DNA of 64,000 nucleotides from SH-MAG3 sp036374995 (GTDB taxonomy: Bacteria; Gemmatimonadota; Gemmatimonadetes; Longimicrobiales; RSA9). The stretch's first letter is position 1; every line of letters starts with the position of its first letter. The position numbers and the translations under genes are program-made. Under the pieces are notes generated by a model that was not told the origin of the DNA, did no database searches, and worked only from the letters and a program-made list of their open reading frames with translations. The stretch is taken from contig DASUSS010000143.1 in assembly GCA_036374995.1 (NCBI GenBank), positions 1-64,000 of the forward strand, in the 5' to 3' direction. This document shows, piece by piece, positions 1-10,524 of the stretch.

Positions 1-117
1 GTCGAGCACGCACTCGACTTCGTCCACCGCGCTATTGCGCAGGCGCCGAATCTGGGAGCGGGGAACGGGCCGCTGAATCACTTTGTGCCGGCGCTCCCCC
101 CGTTGCGGCGTCCGTGA
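1..117 (+). CDS. thiD: Phosphomethylpyrimidine kinase, C-terminus only (ThiD-like)
   Basis: Reading frame 1 is open from the first base to a TGA at 115-117 and encodes the last 38 residues of a protein that begins outside the window. The peptide contains HRAIAQAPNLGAGNGPLNHF, which resembles the conserved end of HMP/HMP-phosphate kinases (ThiD), where a helix is followed by a G-x-G-P-x-N-H-F tail. ThiD phosphorylates hydroxymethylpyrimidine for thiamine synthesis. Only the tail is visible, so the assignment rests on this short motif. The end overlaps the convergent substrate-binding-protein gene by 86 bases. Confidence 0.6.
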   Translation, partial: VEHALDFVHRAIAQAPNLGAGNGPLNHFVPALPPLRRP

Positions 118-1717
118 CCCACCACCTCTGAATGGCGAGCAGGGCGCCGCGATCGTCGATCTCCACTCCCTGCAGCCGGTCGCGGACCAGGATCAGGTCC
201 GGATAGTAGTACAGGAACGACCAGGGCTGTTCGTCCCGCAGAATGCGCTGGATCTCGGCGTAGAGCGGTCGCGCATCATCGAGCGTGCGCGCCGTGCGGG
301 TGCGGTCGATGAGTGAGTCCACGCGGGGGTTGGAGTAGGACGAAAACTGGTACCCCGCGCCGAGCGTCTGGCTGTGGAAGATGTCGCGCAGGTTCAGGCG
401 GAAGTCGCTCTGCCAGCCGAGCAGTATCGCCTCGAAGTTCCGCTCCGGACTCAGGAAGTCCTGCTGCATCGTACCCCATTCCGTGGGTCGAGTGACGATG
501 CGCACGCCGATCTGCGAGAGATCGCTCCGGATCAGCTCGGCCATGTCGCGGTTGATGGCGTTGCCAGCCGGAATCTTCAGCTCGATCTCGAACGGCTCAC
601 CGCCCGGCAGCTCGGCCACGCCATCATTGTTCCGGTCCTCGATCCCGGCCGCGCGCAGCAGCGCGCGCGCGCTGTCGGGCGAGTACGGCAGCGGCGCGAC
701 GGACTCATCGTACGCCCAGTGCGTCGGTCCGACCGGGCCCACGGCCGGCGTGCCGAATCCCGCCCGCAACGTCTGGATGATCTTGGGCCGGTCGATCGCC
801 AGGCCGAGCGCAAGGCGGACGCGCGCGTCATCCAGCGGGGGCACGCGGCTGTTCCAGATCGCACTCGCATACTGCCGCCCCTGCTGGTTGATGCCGCGGA
901 ATCCCGGGGTGCTGCGCAGAGTCGCGAACTGCTCCGCCATCGGCGTGAGCGCAATGTCCGCCGTCCCGGTCCGCAGCTCCGTGATCTGCGTATTGCCATC
1001 CGGTATCGGGCGCCACACGACGCGGTCCAGGTACGGCCTGCCTCCGAGCGACTCGGCGAAGTCCGGGTTCGCCGCGAATACCCAGCGGTCGTTCTGGCGG
1101 TACTCGACGAAGCGGAACGGTCCGTTGCCGACCGGTGCACGATTGAACGACGCCTGCTGCATACGCGCCCATGGAATCGTGTCGAGCAGGTGCGCCGGCG
1201 CAATCGGCGTGAAGGCCCAGCCGGCGAGCGGCTCCATGTGCGGCTCGAATGTGAACCGCACCGTGAAGGAGTCCTGCGCTTCGACACCCGTCCACAGCTC
1301 GAAGTAGTCGGAATTCGGGAACAGCGACTCGGGATCCTTCACCCGCTCGAACGTGAACACGACGTCCCGAGCAGTGGTCGGAACGCCGTCGTGCCAGCGC
1401 ACGTCCCGGCGCAGATGGAACACGACACCGCTATCGCCGGTCAGCTCCCACCGCTCGGCCAGCACGGGCTCGAACGAGAGATCCTCGGCGTGCCGGATCA
1501 GCGGCAGGAACAGCATGTAGCGGGTCACTTCCTGCGAGTACTTCTCTGCTGCAATCAGCGGATTGAGATCGCGCAGATCGGAGTTGTTCACGATGACGAC
1601 GGTCCCGCCGTACTGCGCGTCATCCGCGGCCTCGCTCGTGTCGTCGCCGCCCGCACAGGCTGCGGCAGCGACCAGCAGGAGCCCCCACGGGCGCACACCG
1701 ATTCGCGACTCACGCAT
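32..1717 (-). CDS. Peptide/nickel-type ABC transporter substrate-binding lipoprotein (SBP_bac_5)
   Basis: Encodes 561 residues from the ATG at 1717. A longer in-frame start exists upstream, but this one gives a proper lipoprotein signal: Arg-rich n-region, hydrophobic LLLVAAAA and a Cys at residue 21 followed by GGDD. The body has the SBP family 5 pattern: GGTVVIVNNSD, DLNPL, LAERWELTGDSGVVFHLRRD and WHDGVPTTARDVVFTFERV. It should bind oligopeptides or a similar ligand at the outer face of the cytoplasmic membrane. No permease or ATPase gene lies nearby, so it is an orphan binding protein here. The last ~23 residues are a low-complexity Ala/Pro/Ser tail overlapping the convergent thiD end. 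Confidence 0.85.
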   Translation of the reverse strand: MRESRIGVRPWGLLLVAAAACAGGDDTSEAADDAQYGGTVVIVNNSDLRDLNPLIAAEKYSQEVTRYMLFLPLIRHAEDLSFEPVLAERWELTGDSGVVFHLRRDVRWHDGVPTTARDVVFTFERVKDPESLFPNSDYFELWTGVEAQDSFTVRFTFEPHMEPLAGWAFTPIAPAHLLDTIPWARMQQASFNRAPVGNGPFRFVEYRQNDRWVFAANPDFAESLGGRPYLDRVVWRPIPDGNTQITELRTGTADIALTPMAEQFATLRSTPGFRGINQQGRQYASAIWNSRVPPLDDARVRLALGLAIDRPKIIQTLRAGFGTPAVGPVGPTHWAYDESVAPLPYSPDSARALLRAAGIEDRNNDGVAELPGGEPFEIELKIPAGNAINRDMAELIRSDLSQIGVRIVTRPTEWGTMQQDFLSPERNFEAILLGWQSDFRLNLRDIFHSQTLGAGYQFSSYSNPRVDSLIDRTRTARTLDDARPLYAEIQRILRDEQPWSFLYYYPDLILVRDRLQGVEIDDRGALLAIQRWWVTDAATGGAPAQSDSAARSPLPDSAPAQ

Positions 1718-1775
1718 GGCACCCACTCCGGTGGCAGGATGTCGGGGAGAGATCAGACACAATTTCGATCGCGGG

Positions 1776-2609
1776 TCACGTGTAATCAAGCGTCTTCGCC
1801 GCCATACCCCGCAGCACGCCGCGGATCAGTGCGCTGAACCGGCCCTGCGCCGCGACGCCCGCCGCCATCACTTCCTCGTGCGACAGCGGGTGCTCGCCGA
1901 TCCCGGCGGCCGCGTTGGAGATGAGCGAGATGCCGAGCACGGGCACCCCGCGGGCACGCGCGACGATCACCTCGGGCACGGTGCTCATGCCGATCGCATC
2001 GGCACCGAGTCGCTCCAGCATCCGGATCTCTGCCGGCGTCTCGTAGCTGGGCCCGAGCACCGCGGCGTACACCCCGCGCACGAGGCGGAGCGACTGCTCG
2101 TGCGCGACGTTCGTGGCGAGCTGCTTCAGGCGCTGGTCGTAGGCCCGGGACATGTCCGGGAAGCGGGTCTCGCCGGCGACGACCGGGCCGACGAGCGGGT
2201 TGCGGCCAGTGAGGTTCATGTGGTCCTCGATCAGCATCAGGTCGCCGGCGGCGAACTCGCGGTTGATCCCGCCTGCTGCATTCGTGACGATCAGCGTGTG
2301 GACACCGAGACCGGTCAGGACGCGCGCGGGCAGCGCGACCGTCGCCGGATCATGGCCCTCGTAGAGATGGAAGCGCCCCTGGAGCAGTGCGCACATCACG
2401 CCCTCGAGCTCACCGATCACCAGCCGGCCGGCGTGGCCGACGACGCCGGCGGCCGGGAAGCCCGGGATGTCGGCGAACGTGATGCGCACGGGATCACCGA
2501 TCTCGTCTGCGAGCGCACCGAGCCCGGACCCGAGGACGAGGCCGACAGCGGGCGGCCGTGGCGTGCGTGCGCGGACGTAGTCGAGCGCGGCAGCGAGCGT
2601 GTCCTGCAT
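1776..2609 (-). CDS. punA: Purine nucleoside phosphorylase
   Basis: 277 residues, the normal size for the trimeric PNP family. It cleaves purine nucleosides with phosphate to the free base and ribose-1-phosphate. Visible family motifs are VGLVLGSGLG near the N-terminus, the NAAGGIN phosphate/ribose segment, GPSYETPAEIRML, the GMSTVPE loop and LISNAAAGI, whose Asn is the purine-base contact in inosine/guanosine-specific enzymes. The ATG overlaps the stop of the upstream transporter gene (TGATG), which argues for translational coupling and against the much longer in-frame extension. The pairing with a nucleoside transporter indicates nucleoside salvage. Confidence 0.93.
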   Translation of the reverse strand: MQDTLAAALDYVRARTPRPPAVGLVLGSGLGALADEIGDPVRITFADIPGFPAAGVVGHAGRLVIGELEGVMCALLQGRFHLYEGHDPATVALPARVLTGLGVHTLIVTNAAGGINREFAAGDLMLIEDHMNLTGRNPLVGPVVAGETRFPDMSRAYDQRLKQLATNVAHEQSLRLVRGVYAAVLGPSYETPAEIRMLERLGADAIGMSTVPEVIVARARGVPVLGISLISNAAAGIGEHPLSHEEVMAAGVAAQGRFSALIRGVLRGMAAKTLDYT

Positions 2610-4228
2610 CAGACGAGGATCCCCGCGATCGTCGCGGTCATGAACGCGGCCAGCGAGCCGGCGATCATCGCGCGCAGGCCGATGCGTGCGAGATCGCTCC
2701 GGCGGGATGGCGCGATGCCGCCGATCCCGCCGATCTGGATCGCGATCGAGCTGAAGTTGGCAAAGCCGCACAGGGCATACGTCGCGATGATGATCGAGCG
2801 CGGGGAGAGTGCGGTATCGCCCGCCAGCATGCCGCTGAGCTGGAGGAACGCGACGAACTCGTTGACGGCGGTCTTGATGCCGATCAGCGTGCCGATCTCC
2901 GGCGCATCCGCCCACGGCACGCCCATCAGCCACGCGAGCGGCGCGAGCAGCCACCCGAGAATCGCGTCCAGGCTGAGCGGCTGCACCGGTGCGAGCATGC
3001 CGACGTTCCGGAAGAATCCGGTCAGCTGCGTGACATCGCCGAGCCAGCCGAGCAGAGCGTTGAGCAGCGCGATGAGTGCAATGAACGCGAGCAGCATGGC
3101 GCCGACGTTCATGGCCAGGTGCAGACCCTCACCGGCACCGCGCGCCGCAGCGTCGATCGCGTTCGCATCGATCTTCTCGACCTCGACGCGGAGAGTACCG
3201 CGCGTCGCCGGCTCCCCCGTCTCGGGCCATATGATCTTCGCGAACACGAGCGCGGCCGGGGCCGACATCACGGACGCCGCCATCAGATGGCCGGCGATGT
3301 CCGGGAAGAACGCGACCAGCATGCCCACGAATGCGGCCATCACACCGCCCGCCACGGTCGCGAAGCCGCCGGTCATCACCGCCATCAGCTCCGACATCGT
3401 CATGCCGGCGACGTACGGCTTGATCAGCAGCGGCGCTTCCGTCTGGCCGAGGAAGATGTTGCCCGCAGCGGACAGTGTCTCGGCGCCCGACGTCTTCATC
3501 GTACGCATCATCACCCAGGCCATTCCCTTCACCACCGCCTGCATGATGCCGAGATAATAGAACACCGTCATGAGCGACGAGAAGAAGACGATCGTCGGCA
3601 GGACATTGAACGCGAAGAAGGCGCCCGTGTTCGCGACGAGCCCGACTGTGGGTGTGAATGCCCCGCTGCCCGCCTCACCGGTACCCACCGGCACGTTGTT
3701 CACGACCAGATTGCCGAACAGGAAACGTGCGCCCGCCTCGGTGAACCCGAGCAGTGCTACGATCACATCATTGATCCACGTGAAGAACGCCTCTCCCGCC
3801 GGTGTCTTGAGGATGAGCAGTGCGAATGCGATCTGGAGCCCCAGTCCCCAGAGCACGACACGCCAGGGGATCAGGGCGCGGTTGACGCTCAGCAGCCACC
3901 CGATGAAGAGCAGCGCCGCCATGCCGAGCAGCGAGACGAGACGGAGATGGAACGGCGTATCGACCTCGGCAACGGTGCGCACGGACCGGCCCTGCTGCGG
4001 CGCCGCCGCCGTCTCGGCGCCGCCGACGCCGCTCGCCGGCGGACCGGAGGGCGTGACCGCGGCGGTGTCCGCCGCCTGCCGCTGCGCCGGTGCCAGTGAC
4101 ACGGTGTCGGCAGCAGGCTGCTGCTCCAGCGGCACCGCGGCGGTGCGCGATGCGTGAATGCCGGATACGAGGAGCACGATCGCGCACAGCCAGAGCGCAA
4201 CGAGGCCCGAACGGATGGACAGCTTCAT
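2609..4228 (-). CDS. Concentrative nucleoside transporter (CNT/NupC family)
   Basis: 539 residues. The CNT core with about 8-10 membrane segments starts near residue 95 and holds the family hallmarks: ETLSAAGNIFLGQTEAPLL followed by IKPYV, TGGFATVAGGVMAAFVG, GIKTAVNEFVAFLQL and ALCGFANFSSIAIQIGG. It should import nucleosides with Na+ or H+. The first ~90 residues are an unusual extension: a hydrophobic signal-like segment then an Ala/Pro/Gln-rich linker before the first core helix. It is directly coupled to the downstream nucleoside phosphorylase, so the pair probably imports and cleaves purine nucleosides. The rhomboid gene ends 37 bases upstream and may be co-transcribed. Confidence 0.92.
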   Translation of the reverse strand: MKLSIRSGLVALWLCAIVLLVSGIHASRTAAVPLEQQPAADTVSLAPAQRQAADTAAVTPSGPPASGVGGAETAAAPQQGRSVRTVAEVDTPFHLRLVSLLGMAALLFIGWLLSVNRALIPWRVVLWGLGLQIAFALLILKTPAGEAFFTWINDVIVALLGFTEAGARFLFGNLVVNNVPVGTGEAGSGAFTPTVGLVANTGAFFAFNVLPTIVFFSSLMTVFYYLGIMQAVVKGMAWVMMRTMKTSGAETLSAAGNIFLGQTEAPLLIKPYVAGMTMSELMAVMTGGFATVAGGVMAAFVGMLVAFFPDIAGHLMAASVMSAPAALVFAKIIWPETGEPATRGTLRVEVEKIDANAIDAAARGAGEGLHLAMNVGAMLLAFIALIALLNALLGWLGDVTQLTGFFRNVGMLAPVQPLSLDAILGWLLAPLAWLMGVPWADAPEIGTLIGIKTAVNEFVAFLQLSGMLAGDTALSPRSIIIATYALCGFANFSSIAIQIGGIGGIAPSRRSDLARIGLRAMIAGSLAAFMTATIAGILV

Positions 4229-4265
4229 CCCGTATTCGCCCGTTCTGCGTCAGAAGGTCGGAGTG

Positions 4266-5012
4266 TCAGCCCGCGCCGAAGCGGGCGACGCGACGCCGCG
4301 CGTCGACCAGCGAGCGGTTGCGGAACAGGAAGATCAGCACGGCGCCCGCAACGAATCCGCCGATGTGGGCCCACACGGCCACACCCGATGCGCCCACCGG
4401 ATCCGCGTATCCCGACAGCACCTGGAGTCCGAACCACAGGATCAGAACGAACCACGCAGGCACCGGAATGATGCGAAAGAAGATCACGAAGATAAAGAGA
4501 GTCTCCACGCGGATCCGCGGATACAGCAGCAGGTACGCCCCCATGACACCGCTGATCGCACCCGACGCACCGACCACCGGCACCGGCGAATCCGGCATCA
4601 TGAAGATGTGCGTGCCCGCGGCGATCACACCCGCGAGCAGATAGAACACCAGAAAGCGGAAGTGGCCGGTGCTGTCCTCGACGTTGTTCCCGAACAGCCA
4701 CAGGAACCACATGTTCGTGATCAGGTGCAGCCAGCCACCGTGCAGGAACATGCTCGTCACCACGGCCCCGTATGTCAGACCGCCGAACGCGCACCGCGGT
4801 AACCCCTCACCCAGCGCGACACCGGAATAGCCGCCGGTCCGCCCGGTGATCTCCACCGGGATCGCGCCCAGTCGGCATACGGACTCGGCCAGCACGCCCG
4901 TGCTGAAGCCCATGCCCTGCACGTACACCCACACGCCGACATTCGCCAGGATCAGCAGGATCGTGACGTAGGGGGTCAGGAGCGTCGGATTGTCGTCTCT
5001 TAGCGGGAACAA
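4266..5012 (-). CDS. Rhomboid-family intramembrane serine protease
   Basis: 248 residues with about six membrane segments. The catalytic dyad is visible: Ser150 in GASGAISG and His216 in AHIGGF. The loop-1/TM2 motif HGGWLHLITNMWFLWLFGNN at residues 91-110 is also typical of rhomboids. The N-terminus MFPLRDDNPT is the standard start of this bacterial subfamily, which supports the chosen ATG. It cleaves transmembrane substrates within the cytoplasmic membrane; the substrate cannot be read from sequence. It heads a minus-strand run with the nucleoside transporter and phosphorylase genes and is divergent from dnaK. Confidence 0.93.
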   Translation of the reverse strand: MFPLRDDNPTLLTPYVTILLILANVGVWVYVQGMGFSTGVLAESVCRLGAIPVEITGRTGGYSGVALGEGLPRCAFGGLTYGAVVTSMFLHGGWLHLITNMWFLWLFGNNVEDSTGHFRFLVFYLLAGVIAAGTHIFMMPDSPVPVVGASGAISGVMGAYLLLYPRIRVETLFIFVIFFRIIPVPAWFVLILWFGLQVLSGYADPVGASGVAVWAHIGGFVAGAVLIFLFRNRSLVDARRRVARFGAG

Positions 5013-5091
5013 GGGCTTCAGGGTCGATGTGCGCCGGCCGCAACGTTATCCCGTGCGCGTGGGGCGGGCAAGTTCAACGGCGGTGCCAGGT

Positions 5092-5330
5092 TTTCATGGG
5101 CATGGGAACGTGCACGGGCAGGGGTCGGACGCACGCACACGTTCAGGTGCACGGGAACGGTCACGACCTGCCCGACCTATCGCGCCTGCGGCCTGTCATA
5201 CCAACCTCCGGGCCATCGTGACGCTGACGACTCGAGACGCGCCGCGCCGCCCCGCCCCTTCCCCTGCCCGTGAACGTGTGCGTGCGTCCGACCCATGCCC
5301 GTTCACGTGCCCCTGTCCGTTGCTCCTGCC
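5092..5330. repeat. GTGC/CACG-rich inverted repeat in the rhomboid-dnaK intergenic region
   Basis: The 458-base divergent spacer between the rhomboid gene and dnaK contains a mosaic of short words such as cacgggcaggg, gggcatggg and acgcacacg. A perfect 24-base arm at 5122-5145 recurs in inverted orientation at 5271-5294, with further imperfect complementarity around both arms, so a transcript could fold into a long stem with a ~125-base loop. I see no protein-coding frame or known RNA family in it. The rest of the spacer (5013-5091 and 5331-5460) should contain the promoters of both divergent genes, but no convincing -35/-10 pair or CIRCE operator stands out. Confidence 0.7.
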
Positions 5331-5470
5331 CCCTCCGGACCTGCCAGTCTGTCATAACCGTCCCGCCGATAAGGCACGGGACGGGGGCATGTGCGTTGCA
5401 CCCGAAAGTCGCGTCGAACCACGCTCAGCCGGCAGATCCGGCGGCAGGGAGAACAGGAAAAGGAGAGAGC

Positions 5471-7405
<1,935 letters not shown>

Positions 7406-7464
7406 ACCTGCGCGGGAACGGGAGCGGGAGGATCAGAGGAGCTGGAGGGTTCCGCGACAGGGGG

Positions 7465-7500
7465 ACGGGGCGTACCGGGTGAATCGGTGCGCCCCGTTCG
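7465..7500. terminator. Hairpin terminator between dnaK and a convergent gene
   Basis: A 12-bp stem (7465-7476 with 7486-7497, one G-U pair) and a 9-base loop lie 59 bases after the dnaK stop and just before the convergent gene's stop at 7506. The base composition is GC-rich with only a short T-containing tail, so it may act in both directions. Confidence 0.65.
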
Positions 7501-7505
7501 GTTCA

Positions 7506-8546
7506 TCACATGCAGACGACGCTCAGTCCGGTCGTCAGAAAGATGATCCTCGGCAGCCGCTCCCGGCGCATCAGGTTGGCGACGTAGCGCTTGCTGTATA
7601 CGCGGATCATGCGGCCGCCATAACCGTAGATCTCCACCCGCTCGATGAGCTCGGACGGAATGCCCGACAGTACCGCCTGCTCGACGGGCATGTCGTCGTA
7701 CGTCACGCACGCCGGCTCCCTCGGAGCGGGCGGTTGGCTCGCGGACCGGCTCTCCCGGGCGCGGCGCTGCCGGCTGAGGATCATGGGCGGAGCCGCGCCC
7801 CAGCTCGGAAGCTCGCGCGAAACCAGGTCGCCAACGGTCGGCGCGCCGGTGCGGCGGATGTCGTCGCGGTTCAGCGCGCGCACGCTGTAGGGCTCGGCGT
7901 CGGCACGCTGTGCCAGACGGTCCACCTGCCGGAGGAGCAGCCGGAGGCCCACCGAGTCGACATGCATGTCGAAGCGCAGGGTGGTATCGCGCTCCGCATC
8001 GAACTCGATCACCGCCGGCAGGTACTCGAGCGCGTGAACGACCACGCGCACGCGGCCCGCCTGCACACCCCTTACCCGGAAGCCGCCCCTGTTCGCGGAA
8101 ACGGTCTCTCCTCCCGGCTCGATCCTGACCTCACCCGACAGAAGTCGGTCGCCGGTGGCGGCATCGTGCAGCGTTCCGCGGATCGTGACGGCGCGTGCTT
8201 CGATCTGATCGATCGGCACCGGATCCGCATCCAGGCGGATGACGAGCGTGGTATCTCCGCGGATGACGATCTCGATGCGTCTGGACACATAGCCGAGCGC
8301 ATCGATCTCGAGAGTGTACGTGCCCGGGCCGAGCCGCTGCAGCACGAACCGGCCGGCCGCGTCCGCCACCGCCTGCGGGCCGCCGCGCACGCGCACCGAA
8401 GCCTCGGCAACCGGAGTTCCGTCACCCCGTTCCTGGACGACACCCCGGATCGTGGCCTGCTGCGCAGTCGCCGACCCGCCCGGTGCGAGCGCCGCCATCG
8501 GGAACATCGCGGCGATCAGGAACCGGACGGGGGACCGCAGTTTCAT
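7506..8546 (-). CDS. Exported protein with two carboxypeptidase-regulatory-like domains and a TonB-plug-like C-terminus
   Basis: 346 residues from the ATG at 8546, which gives a clean signal peptide (KLRSPVRFLIAAMFPMAALA, then an AQQ cleavage region). Residues ~28-105 and ~118-190 look like CarboxypepD_reg beta-sandwich domains (IRGVVQERGDGTPVAEASV; IRGTLHDAATGDRLLSGEV). The C-terminal third (TVGDLVSRELPSW, CVTYDDMPV and LIERVEIYGYGG) resembles the plug region of TonB-dependent receptors, but no barrel follows. Such plug-only proteins are common in Gemmatimonadota-like genomes. The role is unknown; it is probably periplasmic or associated with the outer membrane. The gene is convergent with dnaK. 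Confidence 0.7.
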   Translation of the reverse strand: MKLRSPVRFLIAAMFPMAALAPGGSATAQQATIRGVVQERGDGTPVAEASVRVRGGPQAVADAAGRFVLQRLGPGTYTLEIDALGYVSRRIEIVIRGDTTLVIRLDADPVPIDQIEARAVTIRGTLHDAATGDRLLSGEVRIEPGGETVSANRGGFRVRGVQAGRVRVVVHALEYLPAVIEFDAERDTTLRFDMHVDSVGLRLLLRQVDRLAQRADAEPYSVRALNRDDIRRTGAPTVGDLVSRELPSWGAAPPMILSRQRRARESRSASQPPAPREPACVTYDDMPVEQAVLSGIPSELIERVEIYGYGGRMIRVYSKRYVANLMRRERLPRIIFLTTGLSVVCM

Positions 8547-8758
8547 GGATGGGACCGCCCTGGAGGAGTCCTGAGGAATCGGGCCGCACTTCGCGAGAAT
8601 TGCTCCGACACTGTCCGCGTGGACGAGCGCCGGTGCCGACTCAGTGGGTTCTGTCCCAATCCTGCCCCGAACCGCGTCCTTCGTCAACGGTCCCGTCCCG
8701 CGGACTGGATTTGCCCGCGTCGCCCATCTACTTTAAGGGTGCGATCTTACTCCCGAAG

Positions 8759-10294
8759 ATGACGATGAACGCGACGCTCCAGCGGAACCGGCTGTTTGCT
8801 CTCGCCCTGATCGGCCTGGTGGCGATGGGCGGTGCCGTTGCAGGCGTCGCACTGCGGCCGGAGCCGGCGCCGGCGGTCGTCGCGCTGCCGCCGTCGACAC
8901 CGCCGGCCACGCGTGAAGCCGTCCGCAACGCCACGTCGCTGTCGGACGCCTTCATCGCGATTGCGGATGCCGTCACGTCCGCGGTGGTGCGGATCGAGGT
9001 GGAACGAAGCGTAGCGGTGGAGACTCCGTCGCTGCCGGGGGGTCTGCGCGACCTGTTCGATCCGCGGCCCGCGCCCGACGAGGAAGCCGTGCCGCAGACA
9101 CTCGGCGGATCCGGATTCATCGTCTCCCCCGATGGTTACATCCTGACCAACAGCCACGTCGTTGCGAACGCGGACCGCATCATCGTCACACTGCGGGACA
9201 AGCGGATGCTGGAGGCGTCGATCGTCGGCATCGATCCGTCCACGGACATTGCGGTCATCCGCGTCGACGCGGCGGCTCTGCCGGCGGTGGCGCTGGGCGA
9301 CTCCGACAATGCCCGCGTCGGGGAGTGGGTGCTCGCGATCGGCAATCCCGGCTTCGCGGATGAGAGTCCGCTCGACTTCACGGTGACGAGCGGCATCATC
9401 AGCGCGAAGGGTCGTCCGCTCAACATCCTGGGTGCGGAGCTGCAGGCGCAGGATCCGCTCGCGGCGCAGTACGCGATCGAGGACTTCATCCAGACGGACG
9501 CCGTCATCAATCCCGGCAATTCGGGTGGACCGCTCGTGGATCTGCGGGGCACGGTGATCGGCATCAACACCGCGATCGCGAGCACGACCGGCTACAGCCA
9601 GGGCTACGGTTTCGCGATCCCATCCAATCTCGCGCGACGCGTCATGCGCGATCTGATCGAGTACGGCTACGTGCGCCGCGCGCTGCTCGGCATCTCCATC
9701 GCCGATGTCACACCGGAGGATGCGGAGGTCTATGGTCTGCCGGCCATCTCCGGCGTCGTCGTCGAGGACTTCGCGCCCGGTTCGCCTGCCGAGCAGGCGG
9801 GGCTCCACCGTCACGATGTGATCACTGCGGTCGCAGGAACGCCGGTCGAACGGGTCGGACAGCTGCAGCGGCTGGTGGCGCAGCAGCAGCCGGGGCAGGT
9901 CGTGCCGCTCTCGGTGATCCGCTTCGGTGCGGCACTCCGGATCGACGTGCGACTGATGGAAGGCGAGACGACGGCCCGCGCGATCCCGCGCCCGCCGCCG
10001 CGGACGACGGTGGGACTGGGGCTCGAGCTGGAGGAGCTCTCGGCCGAGCTCGCGCGCCAGCTCGGCTACGCTCGCGCGGGCGGCGCGCTCGTCGCCCGCG
10101 TCCTGCCCGCCAGCCCCGCGGCCCGCAAGGACATCGGACAGGACCATCGCATCGTCACGATCGATGGCGAACCCATCGAGTCCGTTACCGAGGCGCGGTC
10201 GCTGCTCCGGCAGGCGCGCGGTGGAAGGATCGTGTCGCTGCTGATGGAGTACCCGGACGGCCGCACCTACATCGCGAACGTGCGGGTCCCCTGA
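8759..10294 (+). CDS. htrA: HtrA/DegP-like periplasmic serine protease with two PDZ domains
   Basis: 511 residues. An N-terminal hydrophobic segment (LFALALIGLVAMGGAVAGVAL, residues ~11-31) acts as a signal or membrane anchor. The trypsin-like domain carries the full triad: His133 in TNSHVV, Asp163 in STDIAVI and Ser255 in PGNSGGP. Two PDZ domains follow (~325-410 and ~430-511). Family members degrade or refold damaged proteins in the envelope. Two in-frame ATGs lie two codons apart (8759 and 8765) and neither has a clear Shine-Dalgarno, so the exact start is uncertain. The gene stands alone upstream of the tRNA-Leu/tig group. Confidence 0.93.
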   Translation: MTMNATLQRNRLFALALIGLVAMGGAVAGVALRPEPAPAVVALPPSTPPATREAVRNATSLSDAFIAIADAVTSAVVRIEVERSVAVETPSLPGGLRDLFDPRPAPDEEAVPQTLGGSGFIVSPDGYILTNSHVVANADRIIVTLRDKRMLEASIVGIDPSTDIAVIRVDAAALPAVALGDSDNARVGEWVLAIGNPGFADESPLDFTVTSGIISAKGRPLNILGAELQAQDPLAAQYAIEDFIQTDAVINPGNSGGPLVDLRGTVIGINTAIASTTGYSQGYGFAIPSNLARRVMRDLIEYGYVRRALLGISIADVTPEDAEVYGLPAISGVVVEDFAPGSPAEQAGLHRHDVITAVAGTPVERVGQLQRLVAQQQPGQVVPLSVIRFGAALRIDVRLMEGETTARAIPRPPPRTTVGLGLELEELSAELARQLGYARAGGALVARVLPASPAARKDIGQDHRIVTIDGEPIESVTEARSLLRQARGGRIVSLLMEYPDGRTYIANVRVP

Positions 10295-10375
10295 GGGCGG
10301 CCCGCGCACCGGCCCCGCCGGGTTTGCGCCGCGCCACCACACCGTCCGGCCCGCCGTTTGTCGCCTCGACTTCAG

Positions 10376-10404
10376 TTGATCCCCCCCTCCCCGACTGTTA
10401 GATT
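10376..10404 (+). promoter_or_regulatory. Sigma-70-type promoter for tRNA-Leu
   Basis: TTGATC at 10376-10381 and TAGATT at 10399-10404 are separated by exactly 17 bases and lie about 15 bases before the mature tRNA 5' end. The spacing and a TSS near 10411 fit transcription of the tRNA and possibly tig. Each hexamer matches consensus at four of six positions. Confidence 0.55.
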
Positions 10405-10418
10405 TTTCCAGTCCTTCC

Positions 10419-10500
10419 GCGAAAGTGGCGGAACTGGTAGACGCGCGAGACTTAGGATCTCGTGGGCGTGCCCGTGGGGGTTCGAGTCCCCCCTTTCGCA
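10419..10500 (+). tRNA. tRNA-Leu (anticodon UAG)
   Basis: The acceptor strand gcgaaag (10419-10425) pairs with ctttcgc (10493-10499), with discriminator A at 10500. The D arm tggcggaactggtagacgc and T arm gggttcgagtccc are standard. The anticodon stem cgaga/tctcg encloses the loop cttagga, giving anticodon TAG at 10453-10455, which reads CUN Leu codons. A class II variable arm is present. The CCA end is not encoded. The tig start codon follows 24 bases later. Confidence 0.97.
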
Positions 10501-10524
10501 CTCCTGAACTCCCCTGGAAACGGC

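Noticed and set aside
5340..5470. Possible CIRCE operator or heat-shock promoter before dnaK
   Set aside because: No TTAGCACTC-type inverted repeat and no convincing sigma-32 hexamers are present.
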